A stretch of 64,000 nt of DNA. Source: an uncultured Clostridia bacterium. Its GTDB lineage: Bacteria; Bacillota; Clostridia; Christensenellales; UBA1242. Below the pieces are notes generated by a model. The model was not told where the DNA came from. It saw nothing but the letters and a program-made list of their open reading frames with translations, and ran no database searches. Location of the stretch: contig CANQKH010000005.1 in assembly GCA_947624415.1 (NCBI GenBank), positions 1-64,000 of the forward strand. The letters run 5' to 3'. Positions 17,521 through 25,291 of this stretch are shown here, piece after piece. Numbering within the stretch: position 1 is the stretch's first letter; every line of letters starts with the position of its first letter. The position numbers and the translations under genes were made by a program.

Positions 17521-17610
17521 CTTGCACAATATTTTTATTTTTTCTTACACATTATGTTAATCAAAATGCATATTGCTACACATTTTCATATGCTTTTTCT
17601 TGCACATTAT
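17521..17610. repeat. Four spaced copies of a CTTRCACATTAT-like motif
   Basis: Copies begin at 17521 (CTTGCACAATAT), 17544 (CTTACACATTAT), 17576 (CTACACATTTT) and 17599 (CTTGCACATTAT), spaced 23, 32 and 23 bases apart. They lie between the divergent Fic and radical SAM genes, directly upstream of the -35 box at 17663. The spacing suggests helically phased protein binding. Confidence 0.5.
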
Positions 17611-17662
17611 TTTAGTAATTTTAAATATTAACATTTTGATAAGAATATTTTGATAATATTAG

Positions 17663-17691
17663 TTGACAATTTTTAACGTGTTTGATAAAAT
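17663..17691 (+). promoter_or_regulatory. Strong sigma-A promoter of the radical SAM operon
   Basis: TTGACA (17663-17668) is separated by 17 bases from TAAAAT (17686-17691), close to the sigma-A ideal. The predicted transcription start is near 17698, and AAAGGAG (17703-17709) and the ATG at 17716 follow. Confidence 0.75.
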
Positions 17692-17715
17692 GTTAATATA
17701 TTAAAGGAGTAAAAA

Positions 17716-18504
17716 ATGTTAAAAGAAGTTAAAAGCAGAAAATTTGCAAATGGAATTGTATATGCACTTAGGACGGAAGATGATTATCCGCTTGAAGTTA
17801 CCGACACATTTTTGCCATATTATACTAAAGATGCAATTGGTAAAAAGCAAAATGCACTTATGTCATATGAGGTTGGGGACAGGACTGAAAGGTGGATGAT
17901 TGGGGTGTCGTGTATGTCGGGTTGCCCAGTTCACTGTAAATTTTGTGCGACTGGTCAACTTAAAAAGTTTAGAAATTTGACAGCGGAAGAAATTTTTGAG
18001 CAAGTTAAGTTTATACTTGATAAAAATCCCGATTATGACCCTAAAAATTCAAAAGAATTTAAAATAAACTATACAAGAATGGGCGAGCCTTTCTTAAATA
18101 TTGAAGAGGTAAAAAAGGCTATTGAGATGATAAACGCCATTTATCCAAGCACCCATCACTACATATCAACAATAGGCATAAAGGGAAGTGATTTTAGTTG
18201 GATAAAGGGTAATATTACTTTGCAGATTTCCCTTCACTCACTTGATGAAGAAAAGAGGAATTGGCTTATACCATTCCATAATAAATATACAATCGAGGAA
18301 CTGGGGCAGATAAGGACGGAAAGCAATTTGAAAACCACATTGAATCTTACATTAGTGGACACAAGTGATTTTGACATTGAAAAATTGCAAAAATATTTCG
18401 ATAAAGACAAGTTTTTCATAAAATTATCGCCAATTAATGAAAATGCTGTGTCAGAGGGTAATCATCTTGGCAAAGGGGTTATAAAAGGAGTTAATTTGAT
18501 ATAA
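17716..18504 (+). CDS. RlmN/Cfr-like radical SAM protein lacking its C-terminus
   Basis: The 262-residue product has the radical SAM cluster motif CX3CX2C at Cys70, Cys74 and Cys77, within GCPVHCKFCATGQ. That wording, and the following RNLTAEEIFEQV, are strikingly like RlmN, which methylates C2 of A2503 in 23S rRNA. TRMGEPFLN corresponds to RlmN GMGEPLxN. Unlike RlmN, the frame stops after KGVNLI, before the helix and the AACGQL motif that holds the methyl-carrier cysteine. That motif is found in the fourth ORF of the same operon (19704-19823). The stop overlaps the next gene's ATG. The substrate (RNA, nucleotide or peptide) is unknown. Confidence 0.82.
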   Translation: MLKEVKSRKFANGIVYALRTEDDYPLEVTDTFLPYYTKDAIGKKQNALMSYEVGDRTERWMIGVSCMSGCPVHCKFCATGQLKKFRNLTAEEIFEQVKFILDKNPDYDPKNSKEFKINYTRMGEPFLNIEEVKKAIEMINAIYPSTHHYISTIGIKGSDFSWIKGNITLQISLHSLDEEKRNWLIPFHNKYTIEELGQIRTESNLKTTLNLTLVDTSDFDIEKLQKYFDKDKFFIKLSPINENAVSEGNHLGKGVIKGVNLI

Positions 18505-19295
18505 TGGCTGTAAGAGAGGGTATATTTAGATATCGTATTATTACAAATTTAAATTGTAATATGAATGAAAGCACGGGTCCAAATGGAAATTGTTACTTTT
18601 GTTATCAACCCAACAAACAACCTCTAATGCTTGATTATGACAAGGCAAAAGAAACAATGGAGAAAGTTGGTGTTTTGAAAAGGGCAACAATAATGGGTGG
18701 AGAAGCGACAATTCGTAAAGACCTTGTGGATTTTATAAAACTTGCAAAATCATATGTTACAAATGATGTTTGCCTTGTTACAAATGGAATTTTGCTTAAT
18801 GAGGAGAGGATAAAAAGTTATAAGGAAGCGGGACTTACAGAGGTTGCAATTTCCATATCATCTCTTGAACAATATTACAGAAGACGAGAGCAGGCACTAT
18901 TATGTAAAAAATACATTCCAAACACACGAATTAATATTCCAAAATGCAAAGAAAGCACAGGTGATAAACTTGTTGAGTTATTAAAAGTGATATTGACAGA
19001 TGATTTTTATGTGATAGTTTGTGAAGATTTAATGGGAAGATATGGTGATTTTGATTTTCAAATAAAACTTCAAGCAAAGAAAATTAAAGATGATGGATGC
19101 AATTTTTATGATTATATTTGGAATGGACATCAGTTTGGGGTGTTTGGGAACTATATTGGTTATGATGACACAGACATAATAATCACTCCCATTGGAAACT
19201 TTTGCAAGTGGGAGATGTATTGTGAAAAAGTTGGCAACTGTGGACTTAACAAAACGCAAAGTAGTGTAGATAAAGATGGAATGCCTGAAAATTGA
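18504..19295 (+). CDS. Radical SAM protein with unusual cysteine spacing
   Basis: The 263-residue product opens with a radical SAM beta-1 strand, FRYRIITNLNCNMNES. Its three candidate cluster cysteines are Cys18, Cys30 and Cys33: CX11CX2C instead of CX3CX2C, with an Asn/Gly-rich insertion. CYFCYQ and the glycine motif MGGEATIRKDL (residues about 64-74) support the family, as do LVTNGILL and VAISISSL. Further cysteines occur near the C-terminus (FCKWEMYCEKVGNC), possibly for an auxiliary cluster. It overlaps its neighbours on both sides (1 and 20 bases), so it is co-translated with the RlmN-like and methyltransferase genes. Confidence 0.8.
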   Translation: MAVREGIFRYRIITNLNCNMNESTGPNGNCYFCYQPNKQPLMLDYDKAKETMEKVGVLKRATIMGGEATIRKDLVDFIKLAKSYVTNDVCLVTNGILLNEERIKSYKEAGLTEVAISISSLEQYYRRREQALLCKKYIPNTRINIPKCKESTGDKLVELLKVILTDDFYVIVCEDLMGRYGDFDFQIKLQAKKIKDDGCNFYDYIWNGHQFGVFGNYIGYDDTDIIITPIGNFCKWEMYCEKVGNCGLNKTQSSVDKDGMPEN

Positions 19296-19719
19296 TTTTG
19301 GCTGTGGTTACAAACATAAAGAAGGTTACAAAACCTGCGACATAACCAATTTACCAAACCTTGACTACTATTACGATGAGGAAAATGACAAAATTTTGTA
19401 TCTCGGTGAATCATCAGTTGACGAGTTTTATTTGAGGAATGTTGTCCATCATATCAAAGATATAACAAAAACTTTCCATTGTTTAGATAAATATTTGAAA
19501 AAAGGTGCTATAATTACAATAATTGATGTTCGAAAGGAGTTTTATAAAGAGAATTATTATCTTGATAACCTTTGGTATAGAATTATAATTCCCAGAGAGG
19601 AGATATGGTTTAGCTCAACCTATAGGGATTACTTTAAAATACTTGAAGAGATGAATTACCAAAAAGTAAGTTATAGTATAGAAGAGGAAAAGGAGGTGAG
19701 TATATGGAAAAAATTATAG
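19276..19719 (+). CDS. Small class I SAM-dependent methyltransferase-like protein
   Basis: The 147-residue product has a glycine-rich SAM-binding start (LKIDFGCGYKHKEGYKTCDI), an acidic strand end, and the sequence FYLRNVVHHIKDITKTFHCLDKYLKKGAIITIIDVR. This mirrors the E/DxxxHH/LxD...LxPGGxxxixD pattern of class I methyltransferases. It is shorter than usual and lacks some C-terminal strands. It overlaps the upstream radical SAM gene by 20 bases and the following small ORF by 16. A ribosome site for the next gene is embedded in its last codons. It probably works on the product of the radical SAM enzymes. Confidence 0.72.
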   Translation: MECLKIDFGCGYKHKEGYKTCDITNLPNLDYYYDEENDKILYLGESSVDEFYLRNVVHHIKDITKTFHCLDKYLKKGAIITIIDVRKEFYKENYYLDNLWYRIIIPREEIWFSSTYRDYFKILEEMNYQKVSYSIEEEKEVSIWKKL

Positions 19720-19823
19720 AAGCACTTGCAAAATGCGGATATGATTATGCTATTGCAATAGCAACCAAGGCTGAAATTGAAGCCGGTGCTGCGTGCGGAC
19801 AATTAAGCATAATCATCGAGTAA
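19704..19823 (+). CDS. 39-residue ORF resembling the detached RlmN C-terminus
   Basis: A near-perfect AGGAGGTGAG (19691-19700) precedes the ATG. The peptide begins MEKIIEALAKCGYDYAIAI and continues with TKAEIEAGAACGQL. In RlmN and Cfr the last domain is a helix followed by a strand and then G-DI-AACGQL, whose Cys is the methyl carrier (Cys355 in E. coli RlmN). The helix spacing and AACGQL match that segment and begin almost exactly where the 17716-18504 protein stops. I infer a split enzyme whose halves reassemble. A RiPP precursor is the alternative: small, Cys-containing, in a radical SAM operon. Confidence 0.7.
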   Translation: MEKIIEALAKCGYDYAIAIATKAEIEAGAACGQLSIIIE

Positions 19824-19856
19824 AATGTGGTTGATTGTTTGAATAGATTATGAATA

Positions 19857-19890
19857 AAAAAACTCCAAGTTGCATTACTTGGAGTTTTTT
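19857..19890. terminator. Bidirectional intrinsic terminator of the radical SAM operon
   Basis: CTCCAAG(T) at 19863-19870 pairs with (A)CTTGGAG at 19877-19884, flanked by A6 on the left and T6 on the right. It can end the radical SAM operon on the plus strand and the dCMP deaminase operon on the minus strand. Confidence 0.9.
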
Positions 19891-19945
19891 ATCAATAGGG
19901 CAATCGTTTATAAATAATCATTTTTAATTTTACAAAATGTTCAAT

Positions 19946-20401
19946 TTATTGATTTTTTAAATCATCATAAAAAGTAAGTTTTACGCCTGCATCATCAAAA
20001 ATCTTTTGTAAAAACTCATCAGGGTAACTTTCTTTGTAAATAACTTCTTTTATTCCGGCATTAGCAATTAATTTTGCACAAATTATGCATGGACGATGCG
20101 TGCAATACAAAACGCAACCTTTAACACTTATGCCTTCTTTTGCGGCTTGCATCAAAGCATTTTGTTCTGCATGGACGGAGAAACAGATTTCAGCATGAGT
20201 TCCGCTTTTAATGTCCAACTTATTTCTCAGACATTCTCCCTTTTCGACGCAAGTCATAGTTCCCGTTGGAGCACCATTATAGCCTGTTGCAATAATTCTT
20301 TTATCTTTTACTATAATTGCCCCAACTTGTCTTCTTAGGCAACTTGACCATGTTGCTATATATTCAGTTAACTCCATAAATCTTTTATTCCATTTATCCA
20401 T
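19946..20401 (-). CDS. dCMP deaminase
   Basis: The 151-residue zinc deaminase converts dCMP to dUMP, a source of dTMP. The zinc site is visible as HAEQNAL (His-Ala-Glu with the catalytic Glu) and the later PCIICAK. The upstream GYNGAPTGTMTC and CLRRQVGAIIVKD are characteristic of the dCMP deaminase/ComEB family, as is the CxxC-containing insertion before the active site. The length is standard. It lies 68 bases downstream of the unknown gene at 20470-20922 and probably forms an operon with it. Confidence 0.93.
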   Translation of the reverse strand: MDKWNKRFMELTEYIATWSSCLRRQVGAIIVKDKRIIATGYNGAPTGTMTCVEKGECLRNKLDIKSGTHAEICFSVHAEQNALMQAAKEGISVKGCVLYCTHRPCIICAKLIANAGIKEVIYKESYPDEFLQKIFDDAGVKLTFYDDLKNQ

Positions 20402-20469
20402 TTATTTCTCCTTATTTTGTTTATGGTCTCATTTTCAAGTTTTGTTTTATCAATCTATTAAAATTAATT

Positions 20470-20922
20470 TTATTCAAGATCCAAATAGTCGCCATAATTT
20501 GATGTTTGAGAGTGGGTTTCGTTGGTAATAATGGTTGATATTTTGTATTTCATATTGTCTTTGGCGTTTTGAAGATTTCTTTGTTCAGTTTCTAAAACGC
20601 CATTATTAATAACGTCTCTGAAACTTTCCAAGATATAAGTATAGTTATACCCAAGAACATTCGTATCCATATTTGGGCCGGTCCCGGTAACAATTCCGGT
20701 TAAATAACGTTTAATGTAAGGATTATCCGCTGTTAATGCAACAGTTTCACACATTGCCGCTTCTTCGATAACCTCTCGGCGCTCTCCTAAAATATTTTTA
20801 TTTTCTATGTTCTGATAAATTTTGTTTTTACTTAATATTGTTTCATATGTTCTTATTAAAATTTCAGCCACTTTTTTGGTAAATTCCCTATCTGTATATT
20901 CTGTCCCGTTTATGTTAACCAT
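20470..20922 (-). CDS. Hypothetical protein
   Basis: The 150-residue, soluble, mildly acidic product is preceded by AAAGGGAG. It is mostly helical by composition, with VAEILIRTYETILSK, EEAAMCETVALTADNP and a C-terminal Asn/Thr/Ser-rich tail. It has no signal peptide, membrane segment or catalytic pattern that I recognise. It is first in a probable two-gene unit with dCMP deaminase. Confidence 0.6.
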   Translation of the reverse strand: MVNINGTEYTDREFTKKVAEILIRTYETILSKNKIYQNIENKNILGERREVIEEAAMCETVALTADNPYIKRYLTGIVTGTGPNMDTNVLGYNYTYILESFRDVINNGVLETEQRNLQNAKDNMKYKISTIITNETHSQTSNYGDYLDLE

Positions 20923-21288
20923 AATTGTATCTCCCTTTATATGTAATAGTATATATCATTTCATATAATTTGTCAATAAAAATTTGGCCACTTAATTTTT
21001 ATGCGGAAGAAAGCACAAAAGCAAAAGCAAAACAAAGGATTTAACGGCAAAGAAGGTTAAAAATTAAACATTTTCGCAAAGCAAATAAAAAATGTTGAAA
21101 TTATCCCTATTTTAGGAGGTTGTAGCCGTTATAAACTTATTTTTTTGATTTTTAATATAAAAAATGGGACTTTTCTCCCTGATTATGAGGTTCATAGCAT
21201 TTATAAAACATAAAATATTATAAAATGATAAAAAATCGCTTGCTTAATCTTTGCAATTGTGCTATTAATATAATCAAGGAGTTTTTTT
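20923..21288. other. 366-base intergenic region with a possible structured leader
   Basis: No gene is apparent here. It holds the divergent starts of the unknown gene (minus) and the PLP enzyme (plus). A purine-rich stretch lies at 21003-21037, nested inverted repeats at 21042-21131 (separate entry), a T-run at about 21140-21146, and TATAAT at 21269-21274 without a clear -35 at the right distance. Confidence 0.5.
21042..21131 (+). promoter_or_regulatory. Candidate structured leader RNA
   Basis: TAACGGC (21042-21048) pairs with GCCGTTA (21125-21131). Inside, AACATTTT (21067-21074) pairs with AAAATGTT (21089-21096), and CCTA/TAGG forms a small third hairpin. The pieces GGCAAA, CGCAAAGC and GTAGCCG recall c-di-GMP-I (GEMM) riboswitches. 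However, the usual GNRA hairpin between the first two is not evident, so the class is unproven. It lies 158 bases ahead of the PLP-enzyme start. Confidence 0.3.
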
Positions 21289-22470
21289 ATGGATTTGTTT
21301 AATAAAGTTTATAAGCCACAAGTTTACACAATGGCAAAAGAGAAGGGAATTTATCCATATTTTCATGAGTTAAATTCAAGACAAGATGTTGTTGTTAACA
21401 TGGAAGGAAAGCGAACAATCATGATTGGGTCAAACAACTATCTTGGTCTCACAAATCATCCAAAGGTTATTGAGGCTGGTATTGAAGCATTGAAAAATTA
21501 TGGCAGTGGATGTTCTGGCTCAAGATTTTTAAATGGAACACTTGATCTTCATGTAAAATTTGAAAAAAATCTTGCCGACTTTTTACAAAAAGAAGCAGTT
21601 ATGACTTTTAGCACAGGATTTCAAAGCAATCTTGGAATTATTTCCGCAATTGTTGGCAGAAATGATTATGTTATTTGCGATAAAGAGAATCACGCAAGTA
21701 TATATGACGGATGCAGATTAAGTTTTGGGAAAATGTTAAGATACAATCATGCCGATATGGAAGATCTTGAAAGAAAATTGGCATCTGTTCCAAGCGAAAG
21801 TGGTATTTTAATTGTTACCGATGGCGTGTTTTCAATGGGCGGTGATATAGCAAAACTCCCTGAAATTGTTGAACTTGCAAAAAAATATGGCGCAAGAGTA
21901 ATGGTTGACGATGCTCATGCACTTGGTGTTATAGGAAAGCATGGAAGGGGAAGTGCTGAATATTATGGACTTGAAAATGATATTGATATTTACATGGGCA
22001 CATTCTCAAAGTCATTGGCATCTTTGGGGGGATATATGGCTGCAGATAAAGATGTTATCGAATTTGTAAAACACACTTCAAGACCATACATATTCAGTGC
22101 AAGTATGACGCCTGCTAATGTTTGCTGTGCCAATGCCGCACTTGAGATTTTAAAGTCAGAGCCACAAAGAGTGCAAGACCTTCAAAGAGTGGGCGACCAT
22201 ATGAGAGAAAACTTGCGTGAAAGAGGGGTTGCATTTAAGGAAAGCACAACTCCAATTATTCCAATTTACACATATGAAGATGACAAGACATTTATAGCGT
22301 GCAAACTTTTACTTGAACGCGGAGTATATGTAAATCCAGTTGTTTCACCTGCAACACCTGTTGGGCAAAGCCTATTAAGAACAAGTTATACGGCAACTCA
22401 CACCTTTGAAATGCTTGACGAAGCGGCAGACAAGATTAAGGAAGTTACTGAAATGTTAAAAACAATGTAA
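21289..22470 (+). CDS. Alpha-oxoamine synthase, serine palmitoyltransferase-like
   Basis: The 393-residue PLP enzyme joins an amino acid to an acyl-CoA with loss of CO2. Motifs: SNNYLGLTNHP, GSGCSGSRFLNGT, stacking His135 in KENHAS, DDAH (207-210), and PLP lysine Lys241 in GTFSKSLASLGGY. From memory, phrases such as MIGSNNYLGL, FSTGFQSNLGIISAI and LLRTSYTATHTFE closely resemble Bacteroidota serine palmitoyltransferase, which makes the sphingolipid base. Glycine C-acetyltransferase or AONS is the alternative. No biotin or threonine-degradation gene is nearby. AAGGAG precedes the ATG and a terminator follows, so it is monocistronic. Confidence 0.82.
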   Translation: MDLFNKVYKPQVYTMAKEKGIYPYFHELNSRQDVVVNMEGKRTIMIGSNNYLGLTNHPKVIEAGIEALKNYGSGCSGSRFLNGTLDLHVKFEKNLADFLQKEAVMTFSTGFQSNLGIISAIVGRNDYVICDKENHASIYDGCRLSFGKMLRYNHADMEDLERKLASVPSESGILIVTDGVFSMGGDIAKLPEIVELAKKYGARVMVDDAHALGVIGKHGRGSAEYYGLENDIDIYMGTFSKSLASLGGYMAADKDVIEFVKHTSRPYIFSASMTPANVCCANAALEILKSEPQRVQDLQRVGDHMRENLRERGVAFKESTTPIIPIYTYEDDKTFIACKLLLERGVYVNPVVSPATPVGQSLLRTSYTATHTFEMLDEAADKIKEVTEMLKTM

Positions 22471-22488
22471 CCAAATTTTGAAATAAGG

Positions 22489-22513
22489 GGGCAAGAAAAT
22501 CTTGTCCTTTTTT
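22489..22513 (+). terminator. Intrinsic terminator
   Basis: GGGCAAGA (22489-22496) pairs with TCTTGTCC (22500-22507) across a 3-base loop, and T6 follows. It ends the PLP-enzyme transcript. Confidence 0.75.
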
Positions 22514-22527
22514 GTTTAAAAATGATG

Positions 22528-22556
22528 TTGACAATGGTGAGGCGTTAATGTATAAT
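22528..22556 (+). promoter_or_regulatory. Consensus sigma-A promoter of the RNase R gene
   Basis: TTGACA (22528-22533), a 17-base spacer and TATAAT (22551-22556) form a perfect consensus promoter. It lies about 50 bases upstream of the ATG at 22608. Confidence 0.9.
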
Positions 22557-22607
22557 ATAAGTATAAATACTTAGTCAACACTAAAACTTATTATTTTAGG
22601 AGTTAAA

Positions 22608-25064
22608 ATGGCAAAATTAGAAAAATTAATAAAAATTAGAGAAAAGGTCTATCGGGAGATTGCTAAAAATCCTGGCGACCTTTTTTCTCTTCGTGCTGAA
22701 CTAGTCAAGAAAAAAATAGTAGAGTCTGGCAATAAATTCGATACAGCAGTTGAGATGTTGAAAGAAAGCGGAAGAATTTATGTTAAGGCCGGTCAAGTCG
22801 CATTGGCTAAGGAGGCTTTAAAAATGGGAACGCTTGTATTCCGTGGGCAACTGGGATATGTTGTAATCGACGGCGACAGCAAACAATATCAAGTGGACAC
22901 AAGGTTATTGAATGGTTATAATACACATGATAGAGTAATGGTTGGCTTTAATGAACAAAAAGACATAAAAACTCCTTTTGTTGTTTCAAAAATAGAAGAG
23001 GAAGGCCAAATATCAAACAATAATCTAATTTTGGGAAGAGTTGCAAAACTTGGTCATGACCAGTTAATATTTATCCCAAACGACAAAAGATTTACAAAAA
23101 ATATTGCAATTTTAAATACAAAAAGCACAATTGCACAATATCAAGACAAAATTTGCCTGTTGGAACTTGCACAAGATGAAAAGAATGGGCTTCCTGCCTT
23201 TGGTGTTATAAAAGAGATTGTTGGCGATGCTGGAAATCCTATTCATGAATATGATGCGATTGCAAGCCAACATGGTGCAAATATGACTTGGAGCGGTGAT
23301 GGAATTGAAGAGGAAATAGCAAAAATACCAAGCGAAGTTGATTTAAGCAATTATACGTTGATAGATGAAAATGGCTTAGTTGTAAAGGAGGGTGGAGAAG
23401 ATAAACTTGTTGATTTAAGAGCCCTTGATTTTACAACGGTTGACCCAGCAACCTGCAAAGATATGGATGATGCTATTTATTCAACATATAATGAAGAGGG
23501 TGATTTGGTTGTGTATACAGCGGTGGCAAATGTTCCAAAGTATGTTGACCTTGAGAGTGAAATAGGGAGAAGATATATACGTGGTGGTTTTACAATATAT
23601 GCTCCAAACAAGGCATATAACATTTTACCTCCTCAACTTTCAACAAATATATGTTCTTTAAACCCTGATGTTGACCGACTTGCAATGGTTGTAAAAAGTG
23701 TAGTGGACGAAAAAACGGGTGAGGTTAAGTCAAGCACAATATTTGATGCAGTTATACAAAGCAAACGAAAACTTAGTTATGAAGAAGCACAACAAATCAC
23801 TGATGAATGTCAAACAAAGTTGAAGGATAAGATATTAAAGGGAGAAAAACTGACAATAGATGAACAAGTGGCATTTAATGCTTATGCTTCAAATATTCTT
23901 TGGAAAGGGTTTAATAATAGAAATTTAATAAATTTTGAGACAAAAGATGAATATAATGTTATTTTTAACACAGATTTTAGTGATATTGTTGATATTTTGC
24001 CAGAAGATAATGTCCCATATCATCAGGTTATAGAGGCATTTATGTTGACGGCAAATGAGGCGACGGCTCAGTTTGCGAAGAAAAATAATATTCCAAATAT
24101 TTATCGTGTTCACGATATGCCAAGAGAAGAAAAAGTCAATATGGCAGAAGAATTTTTTAAATATATTGGGATTGAATTTAAAGGTGATTTATCTCCTGAA
24201 GGGATAAAAGAGATTATAGATTCTGTTAAGGGGACAAAACAAGAAAAGGTTGTAAATGATTTTCTTGTTAAACTTCAAAGTAAAGCAAAATATAACACCA
24301 ATACAAACCCAAGAAAGGTTGATTTTGTAAAATTAAGGCCAAGGGTGGCGGGAAAGAAAGGTAATACAAACTCAAATGATAATTTGTCAGATGGGCTTCA
24401 TGACATAAGCCACTTTGGACTTCAAAGTTATGCATATTCTCATTCAACATCGCCAATAAGACGTATAACAGATTATGTAACTATGAACAATATTTTATCA
24501 TTCATAAATGGTAAAGAACTTATAAGTGAAGACAGGGTATTTGAAATATGCGGACTTGCAAACATACTTCAAGACGAGAATAAAGACGCTGAAAGAGAAT
24601 TTAATGAGGTTAGTTCTGCCATTTATTGTGAAAATAACATAGGCAAGATAATGAAGGGGCAAGTTTGTGCTTTTAAGCATGATTTGAATGGAGAAATAGT
24701 TGCTGTGGTTGAAAATGAAGAAAAGGGCATAAGGGTGAATATTCCTGTTTCCTCTTTATGCTCAAACAAAAGCACCAATCTTTCAATTTCTCCTTTTGGG
24801 AGTGCTGTTTTTGGGAAAAATAAATCTCATCCTGTTGTAAAGCTTTGCGATGAAATTACATTTAAAATTTGCAGTGCAGATAGAATTACACGAGAGGTTG
24901 TTGCGTCAACTGATTTGCAAAGTGTTACATCGCTTGAAGACACAAAATTACAAGAAAATATTGTTCAAAAGCCTGAAAAACCTCAAAAAACTTCAAAAAA
25001 ACGTTCTTCGGCATATGAATATTATAAAAATTATGTTGAAAATCAAAATTATGAGGATCAATAA
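22608..25064 (+). CDS. rnr: RNase R / RNase II-family exoribonuclease
   Basis: The 818-residue 3'-to-5' exoribonuclease degrades structured RNA. An N-terminal winged-helix-like part (1-75) and cold-shock-like domains (about 75-240) precede the RNB catalytic domain. That domain starts at VDLRALDFTTVDPATCKDMDDAIY, where the Asp residues bind magnesium. Later RNB signatures are APNKAYNILPPQLS (usual HRxYNMLP-like) and SHSTSPIRRITDYV with the catalytic Arg. A C-terminal S1-like domain (about 670-770) ends in a Lys-rich tail. The N-terminal region is more divergent than in B. subtilis. AGGAGTT precedes the ATG. Confidence 0.9.
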   Translation: MAKLEKLIKIREKVYREIAKNPGDLFSLRAELVKKKIVESGNKFDTAVEMLKESGRIYVKAGQVALAKEALKMGTLVFRGQLGYVVIDGDSKQYQVDTRLLNGYNTHDRVMVGFNEQKDIKTPFVVSKIEEEGQISNNNLILGRVAKLGHDQLIFIPNDKRFTKNIAILNTKSTIAQYQDKICLLELAQDEKNGLPAFGVIKEIVGDAGNPIHEYDAIASQHGANMTWSGDGIEEEIAKIPSEVDLSNYTLIDENGLVVKEGGEDKLVDLRALDFTTVDPATCKDMDDAIYSTYNEEGDLVVYTAVANVPKYVDLESEIGRRYIRGGFTIYAPNKAYNILPPQLSTNICSLNPDVDRLAMVVKSVVDEKTGEVKSSTIFDAVIQSKRKLSYEEAQQITDECQTKLKDKILKGEKLTIDEQVAFNAYASNILWKGFNNRNLINFETKDEYNVIFNTDFSDIVDILPEDNVPYHQVIEAFMLTANEATAQFAKKNNIPNIYRVHDMPREEKVNMAEEFFKYIGIEFKGDLSPEGIKEIIDSVKGTKQEKVVNDFLVKLQSKAKYNTNTNPRKVDFVKLRPRVAGKKGNTNSNDNLSDGLHDISHFGLQSYAYSHSTSPIRRITDYVTMNNILSFINGKELISEDRVFEICGLANILQDENKDAEREFNEVSSAIYCENNIGKIMKGQVCAFKHDLNGEIVAVVENEEKGIRVNIPVSSLCSNKSTNLSISPFGSAVFGKNKSHPVVKLCDEITFKICSADRITREVVASTDLQSVTSLEDTKLQENIVQKPEKPQKTSKKRSSAYEYYKNYVENQNYEDQ

Positions 25065-25115
25065 ACGTCTATTGTAATGATTAAATAAATTTAAAGCGGA
25101 AGGCTTAAAAATAAT

Positions 25116-25145
25116 TGAGTTCGATATTTTTCGGGCTCATTTTTT
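25116..25145 (+). terminator. Intrinsic terminator after rnr
   Basis: TGAGTTCGA (25116-25124) pairs with TCGGGCTCA (about 25131-25139) through 9 pairs, including two G-U. A T6 run follows. Confidence 0.6.
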
Positions 25146-25246
25146 AAAGGAAAGTGTTTAAAAAAGGTTTTATTATAAATTAAATTATATATGTTCTTAA
25201 TTGTCAATATAATTTTTAAAATTTTTTTATTCTATATTTGTTTTAT

Positions 25247-25275
25247 TTGACAAAATCTAACTAATTTTTTAAAAT
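25247..25275 (+). promoter_or_regulatory. Sigma-A promoter of tdk-phosphoketolase unit
   Basis: TTGACA (25247-25252), a 17-base spacer and TAAAAT (25270-25275). Transcription would start around 25282, giving a very short leader that still includes GGGAG before the ATG at 25292. Confidence 0.65.
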
Positions 25276-25291
25276 TTAAAGGGAGTTGAAA

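Noticed and set aside
17521..17610. CRISPR array
   Set aside because: Repeats are only about 12 bases, imperfect and few, with short spacers and no cas genes nearby.
19704..19823. RiPP precursor peptide as the first reading of the 39-residue ORF
   Set aside because: The helix plus GAACGQL aligns far better with the RlmN/Cfr C-terminal segment than with any leader-core layout, and the neighbouring RlmN-like ORF lacks exactly that segment. It is kept only as an alternative.
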